Part shown: in pieces, positions 8,464 through 16,318 of the stretch
Layout of the letters: every line of letters starts with the position of its first letter
How positions within the stretch are numbered: the stretch's first letter is position 1
Assembly (NCBI GenBank): GCA_947307055.1
Contig: CAMZHX010000002.1
Location: 122,153-186,152 of the forward strand
Source: an uncultured Selenomonadales bacterium
GTDB taxonomy: Bacteria > Bacillota > Negativicutes > Selenomonadales > Selenomonadaceae
Length of the DNA: 64,000 nucleotides
Direction: 5' to 3'
Program-made: the position numbers and the translations under genes
The notes under the pieces: generated by a model
The model's input: the letters and a program-made list of their open reading frames with translations, nothing else
What the model was told of the DNA's origin: nothing
Database searches by the model: none

Positions 8464-9194
8464 AAATTTTCCTCCCGATAAATTTCGTTGACGAGCTTTA
8501 AATCTCCTTCGGTGTCGACGCCTATAAATTTACACGAACTTTTTATCACGCGAATTTTGTAGCCGTTCTCCAGAGCGCGCAGTTGTTCGAGCGATTCGGA
8601 TTGCTCAAGCGGCGTCGATTCCATTTTAGCATAGGCCAGCAGAAAATTTCGACGGTAGGCGTAAATGCCGATGTGTTTAAAAACTTTAGCCTTGCCGACG
8701 TTGCGCGGATATGGAATCAGCGAGCGCGAAAAATAAAGCGCGTCGTTATTCTTATCGAGGACGACTTTGACATTGTTGGGATTTTTCATTTCGTCGGCGT
8801 CAGTGAGTTCGGTCGCGACGGTCGCCATTTGCAAATTTTTATCCGCGACGAATTCTCCGACAAGCTCATCAATCAAAGCGGGCTCAATCAATGGCTCGTC
8901 GCCCTGCACGTTCACGATAACTTCAACTTCCGGAAATTTCTCCGCGACTTCGGCGAGGCGATCGGTACCGGTTTTATGGTCGGCGCGGGTCATAATCGCT
9001 CTTCCAGAATTTTTTTCGACGGCTTGCAAAATTCTATCGTCGTCGGTCGCCACGATAACTTCAGCCACTGACTTTGCAAGGCTCGCCCGCTCCCAAACTC
9101 TGCAAATCATTGGCTTGCCGCAAATATCTTTTAGTGGCTTGCCGGGCAATCGCGTTGAGGAATACCGCGCAGGTATCACGCAAATTGATTTCAT
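8460..9194 (-). CDS. kdsB: CMP-KDO synthetase
   Basis: The 244-residue protein activates KDO with CTP to give CMP-KDO. Visible motifs are the N-terminal [17 protein letters not shown] nucleotidyltransferase signature, [10 protein letters not shown] and [12 protein letters not shown]. The ATG at 9194 follows GGAGGG at good spacing and gives the usual N-terminus, so a longer reading to 9260 is rejected. It is the first gene of the kdsB-kdsA-kdsD operon. No kdsC phosphatase is next to it; that activity must be encoded elsewhere. Confidence 0.96.
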   Translation of the reverse strand: MKSICVIPARYSSTRLPGKPLKDICGKPMICRVWERASLAKSVAEVIVATDDDRILQAVEKNSGRAIMTRADHKTGTDRLAEVAEKFPEVEVIVNVQGDEPLIEPALIDELVGEFVADKNLQMATVATELTDADEMKNPNNVKVVLDKNNDALYFSRSLIPYPRNVGKAKVFKHIGIYAYRRNFLLAYAKMESTPLEQSESLEQLRALENGYKIRVIKSSCKFIGVDTEGDLKLVNEIYREENL

Positions 9195-9249
9195 TTCAAT
9201 CCCTCCGCTTTTTGCCCTAATATACCTGCCGACAAAGAAATTTTCAAGC

Positions 9250-9316
9250 GGCACTTTCAAAAAGTGCCCAAACAGCGGACGCGGTTACTTTTAAAAAGTA
9301 ACCAAACAGCGGACGC
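9250..9316. repeat. Two tandem palindrome units sharing CAAACAGCGGACGC
   Basis: Unit 1 is GGCACTTT, loop, AAAGTGCC followed by CAAACAGCGGACGC; unit 2 is GGTTACTTT, loop, AAAGTAACC followed by the same 14 bases. The stems differ but each keeps its own complementarity, so the hairpin appears to be maintained. A related palindrome GTTACTTTTGAAAGTAAC lies at 32911-32928 before ilvA. The island separates the gene at 9361-9993 from kdsB. Confidence 0.75.
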
Positions 9317-9360
9317 GTCCGACGTTGCGACAATTCGGACGTTTAAGCCGCGCCAGAACT

Positions 9361-9993
9361 TTAATTCCTTATAAGTTCAGCGGTAAAAGTACTTTTGCCT
9401 TTATCAGCGTGAACGGAATATTTTGCCCAACCGCGACTAGTCGTCCAATCGTAAGTTCCCTCTGTCGAAACTTCTTTGAGCATGCGCAAATCGCGGAAGA
9501 CTTCGCCTCTATCTTCGGCGTCGAGTTCGGGATTGAGCGTCGCAATCAGAAGCCCCAACACGTTAATAACTTGAAACGATTCGTCTTGATTTTGTGGCTC
9601 GGTGAAAATTTTCAGCTCGGTAATCTGTTCGCCATCGACCGTCCCGACAAGTTTAAGTTTGGGCGCGAACTCGTAAGTAAAATTTTTATCGACGACGTTA
9701 AGCGGCTCTGCAATTTCTATTCCTAAATTTGGCGCAAGTCTCTTTGAGGCGTTGTTGAATTTTTCGCGGAACTGTTCGGGCGTCAAACTCTGCTCGAAAC
9801 CTTTGCCGCTGAAAATATTTTCGACGTTGCCGGCGGATATGTTCGCGTAGACGAAAAAGGCTAGGCACGCGGCCGCCAATACGAAATTTGTTTTTCGGTC
9901 GAAGGTCGAGTATTTGTACATGAACAACCAGCCCAACGGCGGTATGAATATGCAAAGGGTAATCATCGCCGCCATTTTTACATAAGATACCAT
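9361..9993 (-). CDS. Membrane-anchored protein of unknown function
   Basis: The 210-residue protein begins with two predicted membrane segments (about residues 8-27 and 35-54) and then has a soluble part of about 150 residues. Its soluble part resembles the lipoprotein at 16669-17241: both have an EQF(R/K) segment at the start, then near the end a run (A/M)TLNPELDAEDRG or LTLSPELTVEQRG followed by a leucine-rich helix. They are likely paralogues of one unnamed extracytoplasmic domain. The ATG at 9993 is used; GGAGG from the CTAACTC repeat island is 12 bases before it. No function can be assigned. Confidence 0.65.
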   Translation of the reverse strand: MVSYVKMAAMITLCIFIPPLGWLFMYKYSTFDRKTNFVLAAACLAFFVYANISAGNVENIFSGKGFEQSLTPEQFREKFNNASKRLAPNLGIEIAEPLNVVDKNFTYEFAPKLKLVGTVDGEQITELKIFTEPQNQDESFQVINVLGLLIATLNPELDAEDRGEVFRDLRMLKEVSTEGTYDWTTSRGWAKYSVHADKGKSTFTAELIRN

Positions 9994-10028
9994 TCCTAAC
10001 TTCTACCTCCTAACTCCTAACTCCTAAC
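9994..10028. repeat. Short tandem repeat island (CTAACTC words)
   Basis: Tandem variants of CTAACTC fill this stretch, as at 6639-6684. On the minus strand they provide AGGAGG ahead of the gene at 9361-9993. Confidence 0.8.
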
Positions 10029-10058
10029 TAAAAAAATCGCCCGCCTTTTTCGACGGGC
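10029..10058 (-). terminator. Rho-independent terminator after the PTS gene
   Basis: On the minus strand GCCCG and CGGGC enclose a short loop and are followed by a T run. It lies about 115 bases after the PTS stop, with a palindromic repeat between. Confidence 0.7.
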
Positions 10059-10091
10059 TTAATGCAGGAAGAATATTTTCGTTCGGAACTT

Positions 10092-10164
10092 AGGGAAATG
10101 GGAAAAGGGAGATGGGAAAAGTCTTTTCTTTACTTATCCCTTTTCCCGTTCCCCTTCTCCCTTT
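10092..10164. repeat. Palindromic repeat island (GGGAAAA words)
   Basis: About 30 bases of GGGAAATGGGAAAAGGGAG-type words are followed by their pyrimidine complement, so the whole unit can fold into one long hairpin. Islands of the same family lie at 18234-18306, 20534-20563, 47741-47817, 51325-51380 and 58286-58363. Confidence 0.85.
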
Positions 10165-10171
10165 AATCGAC

Positions 10172-12370
10172 TTAGCCGAGAACTTCGAGCAAGTCGTCAG
10201 TGCCCGCCTTGACATCGCCAGTCTTGAGCGGACGAACCGTGCCATAAGCAGAAGAATTCGTGACGATAAGCGGCGTAGTGACAGGATAGCCCGCCTTCTT
10301 AATCGCAGGAATATCGAACGTGACGAGCAAGTCGCCGCGCTTAACCTCTTGACCGTCAGTGACGTGAACTTCAAAGTGTTGACCGTCAAGTTTAACAGTG
10401 TCGATACCGATATGCATGAGGAGTTCCGCGCCGTCGGGCGTGACCATGCCGATTGCGTGTTTGGTCGGGAAGATAAGAGTAATTGTGCCGTCAGCAGGAG
10501 CTACGAGTTTGCCTTCAGTCGGCTCGACCGCAACGCCGTCACCCATTGCACGCGAGGCAAATCCGTCGTCGGGGACTTCGTTCATGAGCATCATGCGCCC
10601 TGTCAAATGTGCGCCAAAGGTCGCGTCTTTCATCTTGGGCTTTTCGGGTTCAGCCGCCGCCGCAGCTCCGCCACCGCTCGCGCCCTCAAGGATTGAACGG
10701 TCAATCTTGCCTGCGCGGATGTCTTCGACGAATTCTTCAAAGTTCGCCTTGACAATCGTGACGCTCGGTCCGTAAATAACTTGAATCGCGTTGCCCTTGA
10801 TAACGACGCCGCCCGCGCCCGTCGATTTCAAAATCGCTTCGTTAACTTTGGTGCCGTCAATCAACGTCAAGCGGAGACGCGTCGCGCAGCAGTCAATTTC
10901 AGTGACGTTATCGACGCCGCCAACACCGCTAAGAATCGTCGCAGATTTTTGCTGGTCAGGAGTAAGGCTAGCAAGAGCCGCCGAACCTGCGCCGCCACCC
11001 GCAACGCCAACGCCAGTAGCTTTTTGATAATCGGCTTTGGACATCATCTTGACTTCTTCGTCGTCAGCCTCGCGACCGGGCGTCTTCAAATCCCATTTCA
11101 TAATGAAGAACTTAAACGTAATGAAGTAAATCACCGCGAATACTGCGAACAGCGGCAACATCATCATCCAGTTAGTCTTTTCTTGACCGGGCAGGACGCC
11201 GTAAAGGATAAAGTCAATCAAGCCGTCGGAGAAGGTTGTACCCATTGCAATGCCTAAGATATGGCAAGCCGCAAAGGAACAGCCCGCATAGAAAACGTGA
11301 ATCGCGAAAAGTTCTTTAGCAAGGAACAAGAAAGTAAATTCGATAGGCTCAGTGATACCGGTGAGGAACGAAGTCAAGCCGACCGAGAAGAGCAGAGAAC
11401 CAGCCGCCTTTTTCTTTTCGGGACGAGCGCAGGTGTACATAGCGAACGCCGCCGCCGGAAGACCAGCCATCATGAAGGGGAATTTACCCATTAAGAAGCG
11501 AGCCGCGTCAACCGAGAAATGTTCGGTGTTAGGCGAGGCAAGTTCTGCAAAGAAAATGTTCTGCGCGCCCATGACCGTCTGACCGTCGATGACTGCAGTA
11601 CCGCCAAGACCTGTCTGCCAGAAGGGCAAGTAGAAAATATGATGCAAGCCAAACGGAATCAGCGCACGCTCACAGCAACCAAAGAAGAAAGTTCCGAAGT
11701 AGCCCGCCGCTTGAACTATGCCGCCAAGCGCGAAGATGCCATTTTGAATGAACGGCCAAACAAAATACATAATGACGCCGACGATAATGCCGAAAATCAT
11801 ACAGACAATCGGGACAAAACGCGTGCCGCCAAAGAATGAGAATGCGGGCGGGAGTTGCATTTTGTAATATCTGTTGCAAAGTTGAGCCGCAACTAAGCCC
11901 GTAACGATACCCGCGAAAACACCCATCTGCAAGGTAACAATACCGAGCACAGAAGTTATCGCGCCTTCGCGAACGCTTGAATCAATCGAGCCGTCAGCGT
12001 GAATCGAGCCGTCAAGCCCTAAGAAGACGTGAATTGTCGTGAGCATAACAAGATAGAAAATTGCTGCGCCAAGGACGGCGATACCTTTTTCTTTTTTCGC
12101 CATGCCGAGTGCGACCGCCAGCGCGAATATCAAGGGCAAGTTCCCAAAAATTGCGCCGCCGACGTTTGAAAGAATTACCATGAAACTAAATAGCGCGCCG
12201 CCGGGGTGAAGTACACTTTCCAAGCCGTAAGCCGCGATTGTCGTCGGGTTCGAGAACGATGCGCCGATACCCAACAAGACGCCCGCGAACGGCAATACGG
12301 CAATCGGCAGGAACAACGACTTACCGATTTGTTGCGCTACGGCAAATGCCGAGCCGCCTCCGTCACTCAT
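10172..12370 (-). CDS. PTS glucose-family EIICBA transporter
   Basis: This 732-residue fusion takes up and phosphorylates a sugar, probably glucose, N-acetylglucosamine or a related hexose. The IIC membrane domain covers about residues 10-425 and includes GITEPIEFTFLFLA. The IIB domain follows at about 470-550, with the phospho-cysteine in CATRLR (Cys495). A flexible Gly/Ala linker leads to a IIA-Glc domain from about 590, with PTKHAIG (His638) and LMHIGIDTVKLDG (His653, the phosphorylated His). AAAGGAGG precedes the ATG at 12370. The mRNA has a structured leader (12459-12500) and a good promoter (12514-12542). The exact sugar cannot be decided; ptsG, nagE and gamP types are all possible. Confidence 0.93.
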   Translation of the reverse strand: MSDGGGSAFAVAQQIGKSLFLPIAVLPFAGVLLGIGASFSNPTTIAAYGLESVLHPGGALFSFMVILSNVGGAIFGNLPLIFALAVALGMAKKEKGIAVLGAAIFYLVMLTTIHVFLGLDGSIHADGSIDSSVREGAITSVLGIVTLQMGVFAGIVTGLVAAQLCNRYYKMQLPPAFSFFGGTRFVPIVCMIFGIIVGVIMYFVWPFIQNGIFALGGIVQAAGYFGTFFFGCCERALIPFGLHHIFYLPFWQTGLGGTAVIDGQTVMGAQNIFFAELASPNTEHFSVDAARFLMGKFPFMMAGLPAAAFAMYTCARPEKKKAAGSLLFSVGLTSFLTGITEPIEFTFLFLAKELFAIHVFYAGCSFAACHILGIAMGTTFSDGLIDFILYGVLPGQEKTNWMMMLPLFAVFAVIYFITFKFFIMKWDLKTPGREADDEEVKMMSKADYQKATGVGVAGGGAGSAALASLTPDQQKSATILSGVGGVDNVTEIDCCATRLRLTLIDGTKVNEAILKSTGAGGVVIKGNAIQVIYGPSVTIVKANFEEFVEDIRAGKIDRSILEGASGGGAAAAAEPEKPKMKDATFGAHLTGRMMLMNEVPDDGFASRAMGDGVAVEPTEGKLVAPADGTITLIFPTKHAIGMVTPDGAELLMHIGIDTVKLDGQHFEVHVTDGQEVKRGDLLVTFDIPAIKKAGYPVTTPLIVTNSSAYGTVRPLKTGDVKAGTDDLLEVLG

Positions 12371-12458
12371 TTTAAAACCTCCTTTTGAAATGAAAACCTC
12401 CGAGCGAAAAATATTCCCCTTCCCAATTTATTTTTATTTATGGAGTCAAGCTCCCTCC

Positions 12459-12500
12459 TGCAAAAGGAGGATAACTCTTTTAGAGCCTCCTCCTTTGCAA
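12459..12500 (-). promoter_or_regulatory. Leader hairpin of the PTS mRNA with an alternative fold
   Basis: In the PTS transcript TTGCAAAGGAGGA pairs with TCCTCCTTTTGCA around an inner CTCT/AGAG stem. The second arm can instead pair with the GGAGG just downstream (CCTCC, loop, GGAGG, reaching 12455). The two folds exclude each other, which is typical of leader switches, but no T run follows, so this is not a standard terminator. It lies between the promoter and a gene start about 90 bases further on. Confidence 0.5.
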
Positions 12501-12513
12501 GAATATTTTAGAA

Positions 12514-12542
12514 ATTATACATGACGCTGCGCCCTTTGTCTA
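12514..12542 (-). promoter_or_regulatory. Sigma-A-type promoter of the PTS gene
   Basis: Minus strand TAGACA (542-537 end), 17 bases, then a perfect TATAAT (519-514 end). The resulting leader of about 135 bases includes the hairpin at 12459-12500. Confidence 0.7.
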
Positions 12543-12760
12543 GCAATCGTTCAAAATATTTTGCGCTACTTTGCTATCAAGCGTATTTCCAGATTTTTCA
12601 TCCTCTCAACTAATAAGTAATAAAACTTCCTTGCTTATCATCAAACTTTTTTATAATTGTTGCCAAAAAGCTATACCATTTTATTTCAAGCTGTGCTATA
12701 ATATTCACAAGTTTTGAAATGCATGGCGTAAAAAAAACTTTACGGAGATGACTTAACGAA
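12543..12760. other. AT-rich gap between divergent PTS and LysR genes
   Basis: No gene is seen. A TATAAT at 12697-12702 on the plus strand could serve the LysR gene, though no good -35 hexamer sits 17 bases before it. GGAG at 12744-12747 is the likely ribosome site of the LysR gene. No convincing LysR-type T-N11-A operator was identified by eye. Confidence 0.4.
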
Positions 12761-13666
12761 ATGGGACAAACAATCGGTATCAAGGACATGAGAGCATTTT
12801 TCGCCATCGTTGAGGAAGGAAACATCAGCCACGCGGCACAACGTTTGGGAATTGCTCAACCGGCACTCAGTCGGCAAATGAAACACCTCGAAGAAAATCT
12901 GCACGTGAAACTCTTCGAGCGCGGCTCGCGTCGCATTCGTCTCACAGAAGCAGGCGCACTTCTCTACAATCGCGTCGAAAACATTCTGGGCATGGTCGAC
13001 GGCACCGTCCGCGAAATTAAAGAAATTGGCGACGGCTCCAAAGGCGTCATTCGTATCGGGACTATCACGACTTCCGGCGCGATGATTCTGCCCGATTTAA
13101 TCGCCAAATTCCGCAAGCTCTACCCCGAAGTAACTTTCGAGATTTGGGAGGCAGAAGGCGCAAGAATTATCGAACTTTTGGACAATCGCCTTATCGAAAT
13201 CGCAATCACGCGCACGCAGGTCGACAGCTCAACTTATGAACTGCTCGTTCTGCCCAACGAACCGCTCGTCATGGTCATGAACGCCCAAAGCGTCTGCGGC
13301 AAAAAAGATGACACGATTAAACTTAAGGAACTCAAAGGCGAACCGCTGATAATTCCTTTGCGCTGGAAATCGAATTTTGTTACGGCCTGCCAAAAGCTCG
13401 ACTTCGAGCCGAATATTATTTGCGTCTCGGATAGCATCGTTCAAGATTTGCTCATGGTGAAAAATAATCTCGGCGCGGCAATGATTCCAATTTCCAGTAA
13501 AAAACTTCTCACCGACGGCGATTTAGTTTACAAGCGCATTGTCGAACCGGAAATGACAACTCATACGGTTTTGGCGTGGCGCAAAAATCAGACGCTCTCG
13601 ACCGCGTGCAAAAATTTCATTGAGCTGTTCGAGAAACTTTTCATCAAGGAGGAAATTTCAGTATGA
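12761..13666 (+). CDS. LysR-family transcriptional regulator
   Basis: The 301-residue protein has the N-terminal winged helix-turn-helix of the LysR family (FFAIVEEGNISHAAQRLGIA, then QPALSRQMKHLEE, residues about 13-50) and a C-terminal LysR substrate-binding domain from about residue 90. It overlaps the flavin reductase-like gene by four bases, so that gene is its most likely partner or target. The divergent PTS gene is a second candidate target. The effector is unknown. Confidence 0.93.
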   Translation: MGQTIGIKDMRAFFAIVEEGNISHAAQRLGIAQPALSRQMKHLEENLHVKLFERGSRRIRLTEAGALLYNRVENILGMVDGTVREIKEIGDGSKGVIRIGTITTSGAMILPDLIAKFRKLYPEVTFEIWEAEGARIIELLDNRLIEIAITRTQVDSSTYELLVLPNEPLVMVMNAQSVCGKKDDTIKLKELKGEPLIIPLRWKSNFVTACQKLDFEPNIICVSDSIVQDLLMVKNNLGAAMIPISSKKLLTDGDLVYKRIVEPEMTTHTVLAWRKNQTLSTACKNFIELFEKLFIKEEISV

Positions 13667-14193
13667 AGCGCGAGATTAACCCGTTTGACTACGCCAGCGA
13701 CATTTTCAAGGCGTTGCCCAAAGGGATTCTCTTGACGAGCGAGGCGGAAGATTGCGTAAACGCTATGACGATTGGTTGGGGCACGCTCGGCATTGAATGG
13801 GGCGTCCCGATTTTCGCGGCATACGTCCGCACGAACAGATTTACTCACAACCTGATTGAGCGCACCGGCGAGTTCACTATTTGCGCACCTTACGGCGAAA
13901 AATTTTCTAAGGAAGTCACGAAAGCAGTCGGCATTTGCGGCAGTAAATCCGGTCGCGACGTTGACAAATTGGCGCAAGCAGGCGTTCACCTCGTCGAGGC
14001 GGATATTGTTCGCCCGCCCGCGATTAAAGAATTGCCTTTAACTTTGGAATGTCGCGTCGTGTTCAGTCAGCTACAACCCATTAAGGACATTGACAATCGG
14101 TTTGGAAAATTCTACGTCCCGAATACCGCGCACTCTGAACCGCACGTCGCTTATTACGGCGAGATTCTTAAAGCTTACATCATCGAGGAATAA
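13663..14193 (+). CDS. Flavin reductase-like FMN-binding protein
   Basis: The 176-residue protein has the split-barrel fold of flavin reductase-like proteins: a start such as PKGILLTSEAEDCVNAMTIG, the FMN-contacting TIGWGTLGIEWGVP region, and GEFTICAPYG. Relatives bind FMN and either reduce flavins or act in small-molecule redox reactions. The ATG overlaps the LysR stop (ATGA), indicating translational coupling. Substrate is unknown. Confidence 0.85.
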   Translation: MKREINPFDYASDIFKALPKGILLTSEAEDCVNAMTIGWGTLGIEWGVPIFAAYVRTNRFTHNLIERTGEFTICAPYGEKFSKEVTKAVGICGSKSGRDVDKLAQAGVHLVEADIVRPPAIKELPLTLECRVVFSQLQPIKDIDNRFGKFYVPNTAHSEPHVAYYGEILKAYIIEE

Positions 14194-14211
14194 AATTTCC
14201 TTCGGCAAAAT

Positions 14212-14240
14212 TTGACAAAAAGCTTAGCTTGTGATAAATT
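14212..14240 (+). promoter_or_regulatory. Promoter of the putative antitoxin RNA
   Basis: TTGACA at 14212-14217, a 17-base spacer and TAAATT at 14235-14240. The predicted start is near 14247, about 100 bases before the terminator at 14325-14349, with no convincing coding frame between. Confidence 0.6.
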
Positions 14241-14246
14241 CTCAGC

Positions 14247-14350
14247 GTTTGAAAAGACAATTTTAATGGCAGGTAGTCGGCGCGAGTGTCGACTTCCTCT
14301 CGATTATAAACGATTATCGATTAGAAGCCGTCCTGCAAACGGCTTTTTTC
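14247..14350 (+). ncRNA. Putative antitoxin-like small RNA
   Basis: A promoter and a terminator bound a transcript of about 100 bases. It contains GGCAGGTAGTCGG near its start, an AGTCG/CGACT hairpin, CTTCCTCTC and the terminal hairpin at 14325-14349. The toxin mRNA on the other strand ends across the same terminator and opens with the similar GGCAGGTCGAGGCGG...CTTCCTCTC, so both RNAs share their 5' parts and are complementary at their 3' ends. This matches the layout of convergent type I pairs such as txpA/ratA. The assignment is inference. Confidence 0.55.
14325..14349. terminator. Shared bidirectional terminator of the toxin/antitoxin pair
   Basis: AAGCCGT and ACGGCTT enclose CCTGCAA and are followed by six T on the plus strand. 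On the minus strand the same hairpin comes seven bases after the toxin stop, preceded by a T-poor but usable context. It would end both convergent transcripts. Confidence 0.75.
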
Positions 14351-14355
14351 GTACC

Positions 14356-14433
14356 TCAGTTGAAATACGCGAGCAATGTAATAACCAAGTTTGCGGACTG
14401 GATCGCGAGGGAAATAATTTCATACTTAGTCAT
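14356..14433 (-). CDS. Holin-like type I toxin peptide, 25 aa
   Basis: A 25-residue reading frame begins MTKYEIISLAIQ and continues with a hydrophobic stretch to LLAYFN. This is the shape of the short membrane peptides annotated as putative holin-like toxins in Firmicutes. GAGAGGGTGAT precedes the ATG, and CCTCTC just upstream can pair with GAGAGG and hide that site, a usual device in type I toxin mRNAs. A promoter (14489-14517) and a terminator fit a dedicated short mRNA. The convergent small RNA at 14247-14350 would be its antitoxin. The gene is below usual annotation size limits. Confidence 0.7.
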   Translation of the reverse strand: MTKYEIISLAIQSANLVITLLAYFN

Positions 14434-14488
14434 AACATCACCCTCTCTCTTATTGAGAGGAAGCCGACCGCCTCGACCTGCCACATTT

Positions 14489-14517
14489 AATATATCATAC
14501 GTTCATAAAATTTTCAA
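14489..14517 (-). promoter_or_regulatory. Promoter of the toxin mRNA
   Basis: Minus strand TTGAAA, 17 bases, TATATT. The transcript would start close to GGCAGGTCG, about 50 bases before the toxin ATG. Confidence 0.65.
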
Positions 14518-14531
14518 GTTGTCGTCGCGCA

Positions 14532-14570
14532 TAAAAAATCAGCGTCGAGACTTTCTCCCGACGCTTTTTT
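14532..14570. terminator. Terminator after ubiD (bidirectional)
   Basis: GCGTCG (542-547) and CGACGC (559-564) form the stem, with T runs on both strands. On the minus strand it ends the ubiD transcript directly after its stop. Confidence 0.8.
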
Positions 14571-16025
14571 CTATAAGTCTAACGAATTCCAGATTGAATC
14601 GACGCGAGCTTTGACGGCGGGCGACATTTCTATTTCGTTGGGCCAATCGCGCAAGTGCCCTTCCTCTTTCCAAGTCTTAGTTGCGTCAATGCCGAGTTTC
14701 GCGCCCCACTTAGCAAAAGGCGACGAGTGGTCGAGCACATCAAGTGGCCCGTGAACAATTTCTAAATCGTGTTCGGCGTCAATGTTGTTAAAGACGCGCC
14801 ACGCAACCTCACTCAAATCCTGAACGTTGACATGCGAATCAACTACGACAATCATTTTGACGTTCATCATCTGCCCAAGTCCCCACAGCGCATGCATAAC
14901 TTTGCGGGCGTGCATGGGGAATTGTTTTCTAATCGAGACGATAACGCAATCATGGAAGACGCCTTCGAGCGGCATATTGATATCAATGATTTCTGGCAGG
15001 AGTTGTTGCAGAAGCGGCAGGAAAATTCTTTCAGTAGCTTTGGCCATGTAGCAATCTTCCATAGGCGGTTTGCCGACGACCGTCGCGAAGTAAATCGGAT
15101 TGCGCCTGTGCGTAATGCAGGTGACGTGGAAGACGGGGTAATCATCAGCGAGCGAATAATAGCCGGTGTGGTCGCCGAAAGGTCCTTCTCGGCGGAGCTC
15201 ATCAGTTGAGACGTAACCTTCCAAAATAATTTCAGCAGTCGCGGGAACTTCAAGGTCTACGGTTTTGCACTTAGTCAGCTCGACGGATTTTTTTCTGAGG
15301 AAACCCGCGAAAACCATTTCGTCAACGTCGCGAGGAAGGGGCGCGGTCGCGGCGTAGGTGACGACAGGGTCAGTGCCGATTGCAACGGCCGCCTCAATTT
15401 TATTCGCGCCTGAAGTTTTAGCGTCACGAAAATTTTCTGCGCCATTCTTGTGAATGTGCCAATGCATACCGGTCGTGCGTGCGTCGTATTTTTGCAAGCG
15501 ATACATGCCGACATTGCGCTTACCCGTCGCAGGATTTTTAGTGAAGACTAGCGGCAACGTTATAAAAGCTCCGCCGTCGTTTGGCCAGCACTTGAGGATA
15601 GGAATTTTATCGAGCGACGGATTGACTTCGACGACTTCTTGGCAGGGCGCGTTCTTGACGTACTTTGGAAAGTTAATCGCCTTGTGCGCGGTCGAGACGA
15701 TTGAAAAAATATTCGAGCGATTCTTGAACGACAGGTAGGGCAACTTCATAATCTCGCGAATATCGTCGGCGGCGTTGTCCAATTTCTCCACGCCCAAAGC
15801 AAGTGCCATTCGCTCATAACTGCCGAACGCATTCATCAAGACTGGCATATCATAGCCGCGAACATTTTCAAACAATAACGCGACGTTGCGACTGCCTTTG
15901 AACTTCGAGACGCGGTCAGTTATCTCGGTTATCTCAAGCTCGGCGTCGACCGGAATTTTTATCCGCTTAAGCAAATTTCTTTTCTCCAACTCCGCTATGA
16001 ATTCGCGCAAATCTTTATAAGCCAA
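14571..16025 (-). CDS. ubiD: UbiD-family decarboxylase
   Basis: The 484-residue protein belongs to the UbiD family, which use prenylated FMN to decarboxylate aromatic or unsaturated acids. The hallmark LRREGPFGDHTGYYS segment with catalytic Arg and Glu is present, as is an N-terminal AYKDLREFIAELEK start typical of the ubiquinone/menaquinone branch. The TTG at 16025 is preferred because AAAGGAG lies before it; the reading extending to 16070 crosses the promoter of hicA. Its UbiX partner that makes the cofactor is not in the window. Role in quinone synthesis is likely but not proven. Confidence 0.88.
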   Translation of the reverse strand: MAYKDLREFIAELEKRNLLKRIKIPVDAELEITEITDRVSKFKGSRNVALLFENVRGYDMPVLMNAFGSYERMALALGVEKLDNAADDIREIMKLPYLSFKNRSNIFSIVSTAHKAINFPKYVKNAPCQEVVEVNPSLDKIPILKCWPNDGGAFITLPLVFTKNPATGKRNVGMYRLQKYDARTTGMHWHIHKNGAENFRDAKTSGANKIEAAVAIGTDPVVTYAATAPLPRDVDEMVFAGFLRKKSVELTKCKTVDLEVPATAEIILEGYVSTDELRREGPFGDHTGYYSLADDYPVFHVTCITHRRNPIYFATVVGKPPMEDCYMAKATERIFLPLLQQLLPEIIDINMPLEGVFHDCVIVSIRKQFPMHARKVMHALWGLGQMMNVKMIVVVDSHVNVQDLSEVAWRVFNNIDAEHDLEIVHGPLDVLDHSSPFAKWGAKLGIDATKTWKEEGHLRDWPNEIEMSPAVKARVDSIWNSLDL

Positions 16026-16049
16026 AGCGTCATCTCCTTTGATTTTAGT

Positions 16050-16078
16050 TTGACAATGTGTTTTGTACATGTGATAAT
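16050..16078 (+). promoter_or_regulatory. hicAB promoter
   Basis: TTGACA, 17 bases, GATAAT, directly upstream of hicA. The TGTACATG within the spacer is a short palindrome where HicB could bind, but this is only a suggestion. Confidence 0.65.
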
Positions 16079-16102
16079 AATTTCTCAGAAAGAGGATATT
16101 TA

Positions 16103-16306
16103 ATGCCGACGTACAAAACGCGCAGAGTGCTCCGCGACCTTGAAAGCAAATGCGAAGTTGTTCCGAACAACAACGGGAGCCACCAAAAATTTAGAAACCC
16201 AATGACGGGACAAACTGCGATTGTTCCCGCACATTTTGGTCAAGACATGCCGCAATATTTTGTCAAGAACATTTATCGACAACTCGGTTCGAAACTCGAC
16301 TATTAA
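16103..16306 (+). CDS. hicA: HicA-family mRNA interferase toxin
   Basis: The 67-residue protein has the small double-stranded-RNA-binding-like fold of HicA. NGSHQKFRNP carries the catalytic His, and the TAIVPAHFGQDMP strand and the IYRQL helix follow as in the family. HicA cleaves mRNA when free of HicB. AGAGGA before the ATG at 16103 fixes the start. The antitoxin gene follows after 12 bases; this toxin-first order is normal for hicAB. Confidence 0.88.
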   Translation: MPTYKTRRVLRDLESKCEVVPNNNGSHQKFRNPMTGQTAIVPAHFGQDMPQYFVKNIYRQLGSKLDY

Positions 16307-16318
16307 GGAGGCGTAATT

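Noticed and set aside
10112..12388. Several long plus-strand frames inside the PTS gene
   Set aside because: They are shadows of the EIICBA gene, which has intact domains and catalytic residues; the shadows are Arg-rich and match nothing.
12459..12500. PTS leader considered as a T-box or known PTS antiterminator
   Set aside because: The T-box core and a known RAT sequence were not recognised, and no terminator T run follows.
14212..14490. A 92-codon plus-strand frame across the toxin module
   Set aside because: It begins within the -35 hexamer, has no ribosome site, and crosses the terminator.
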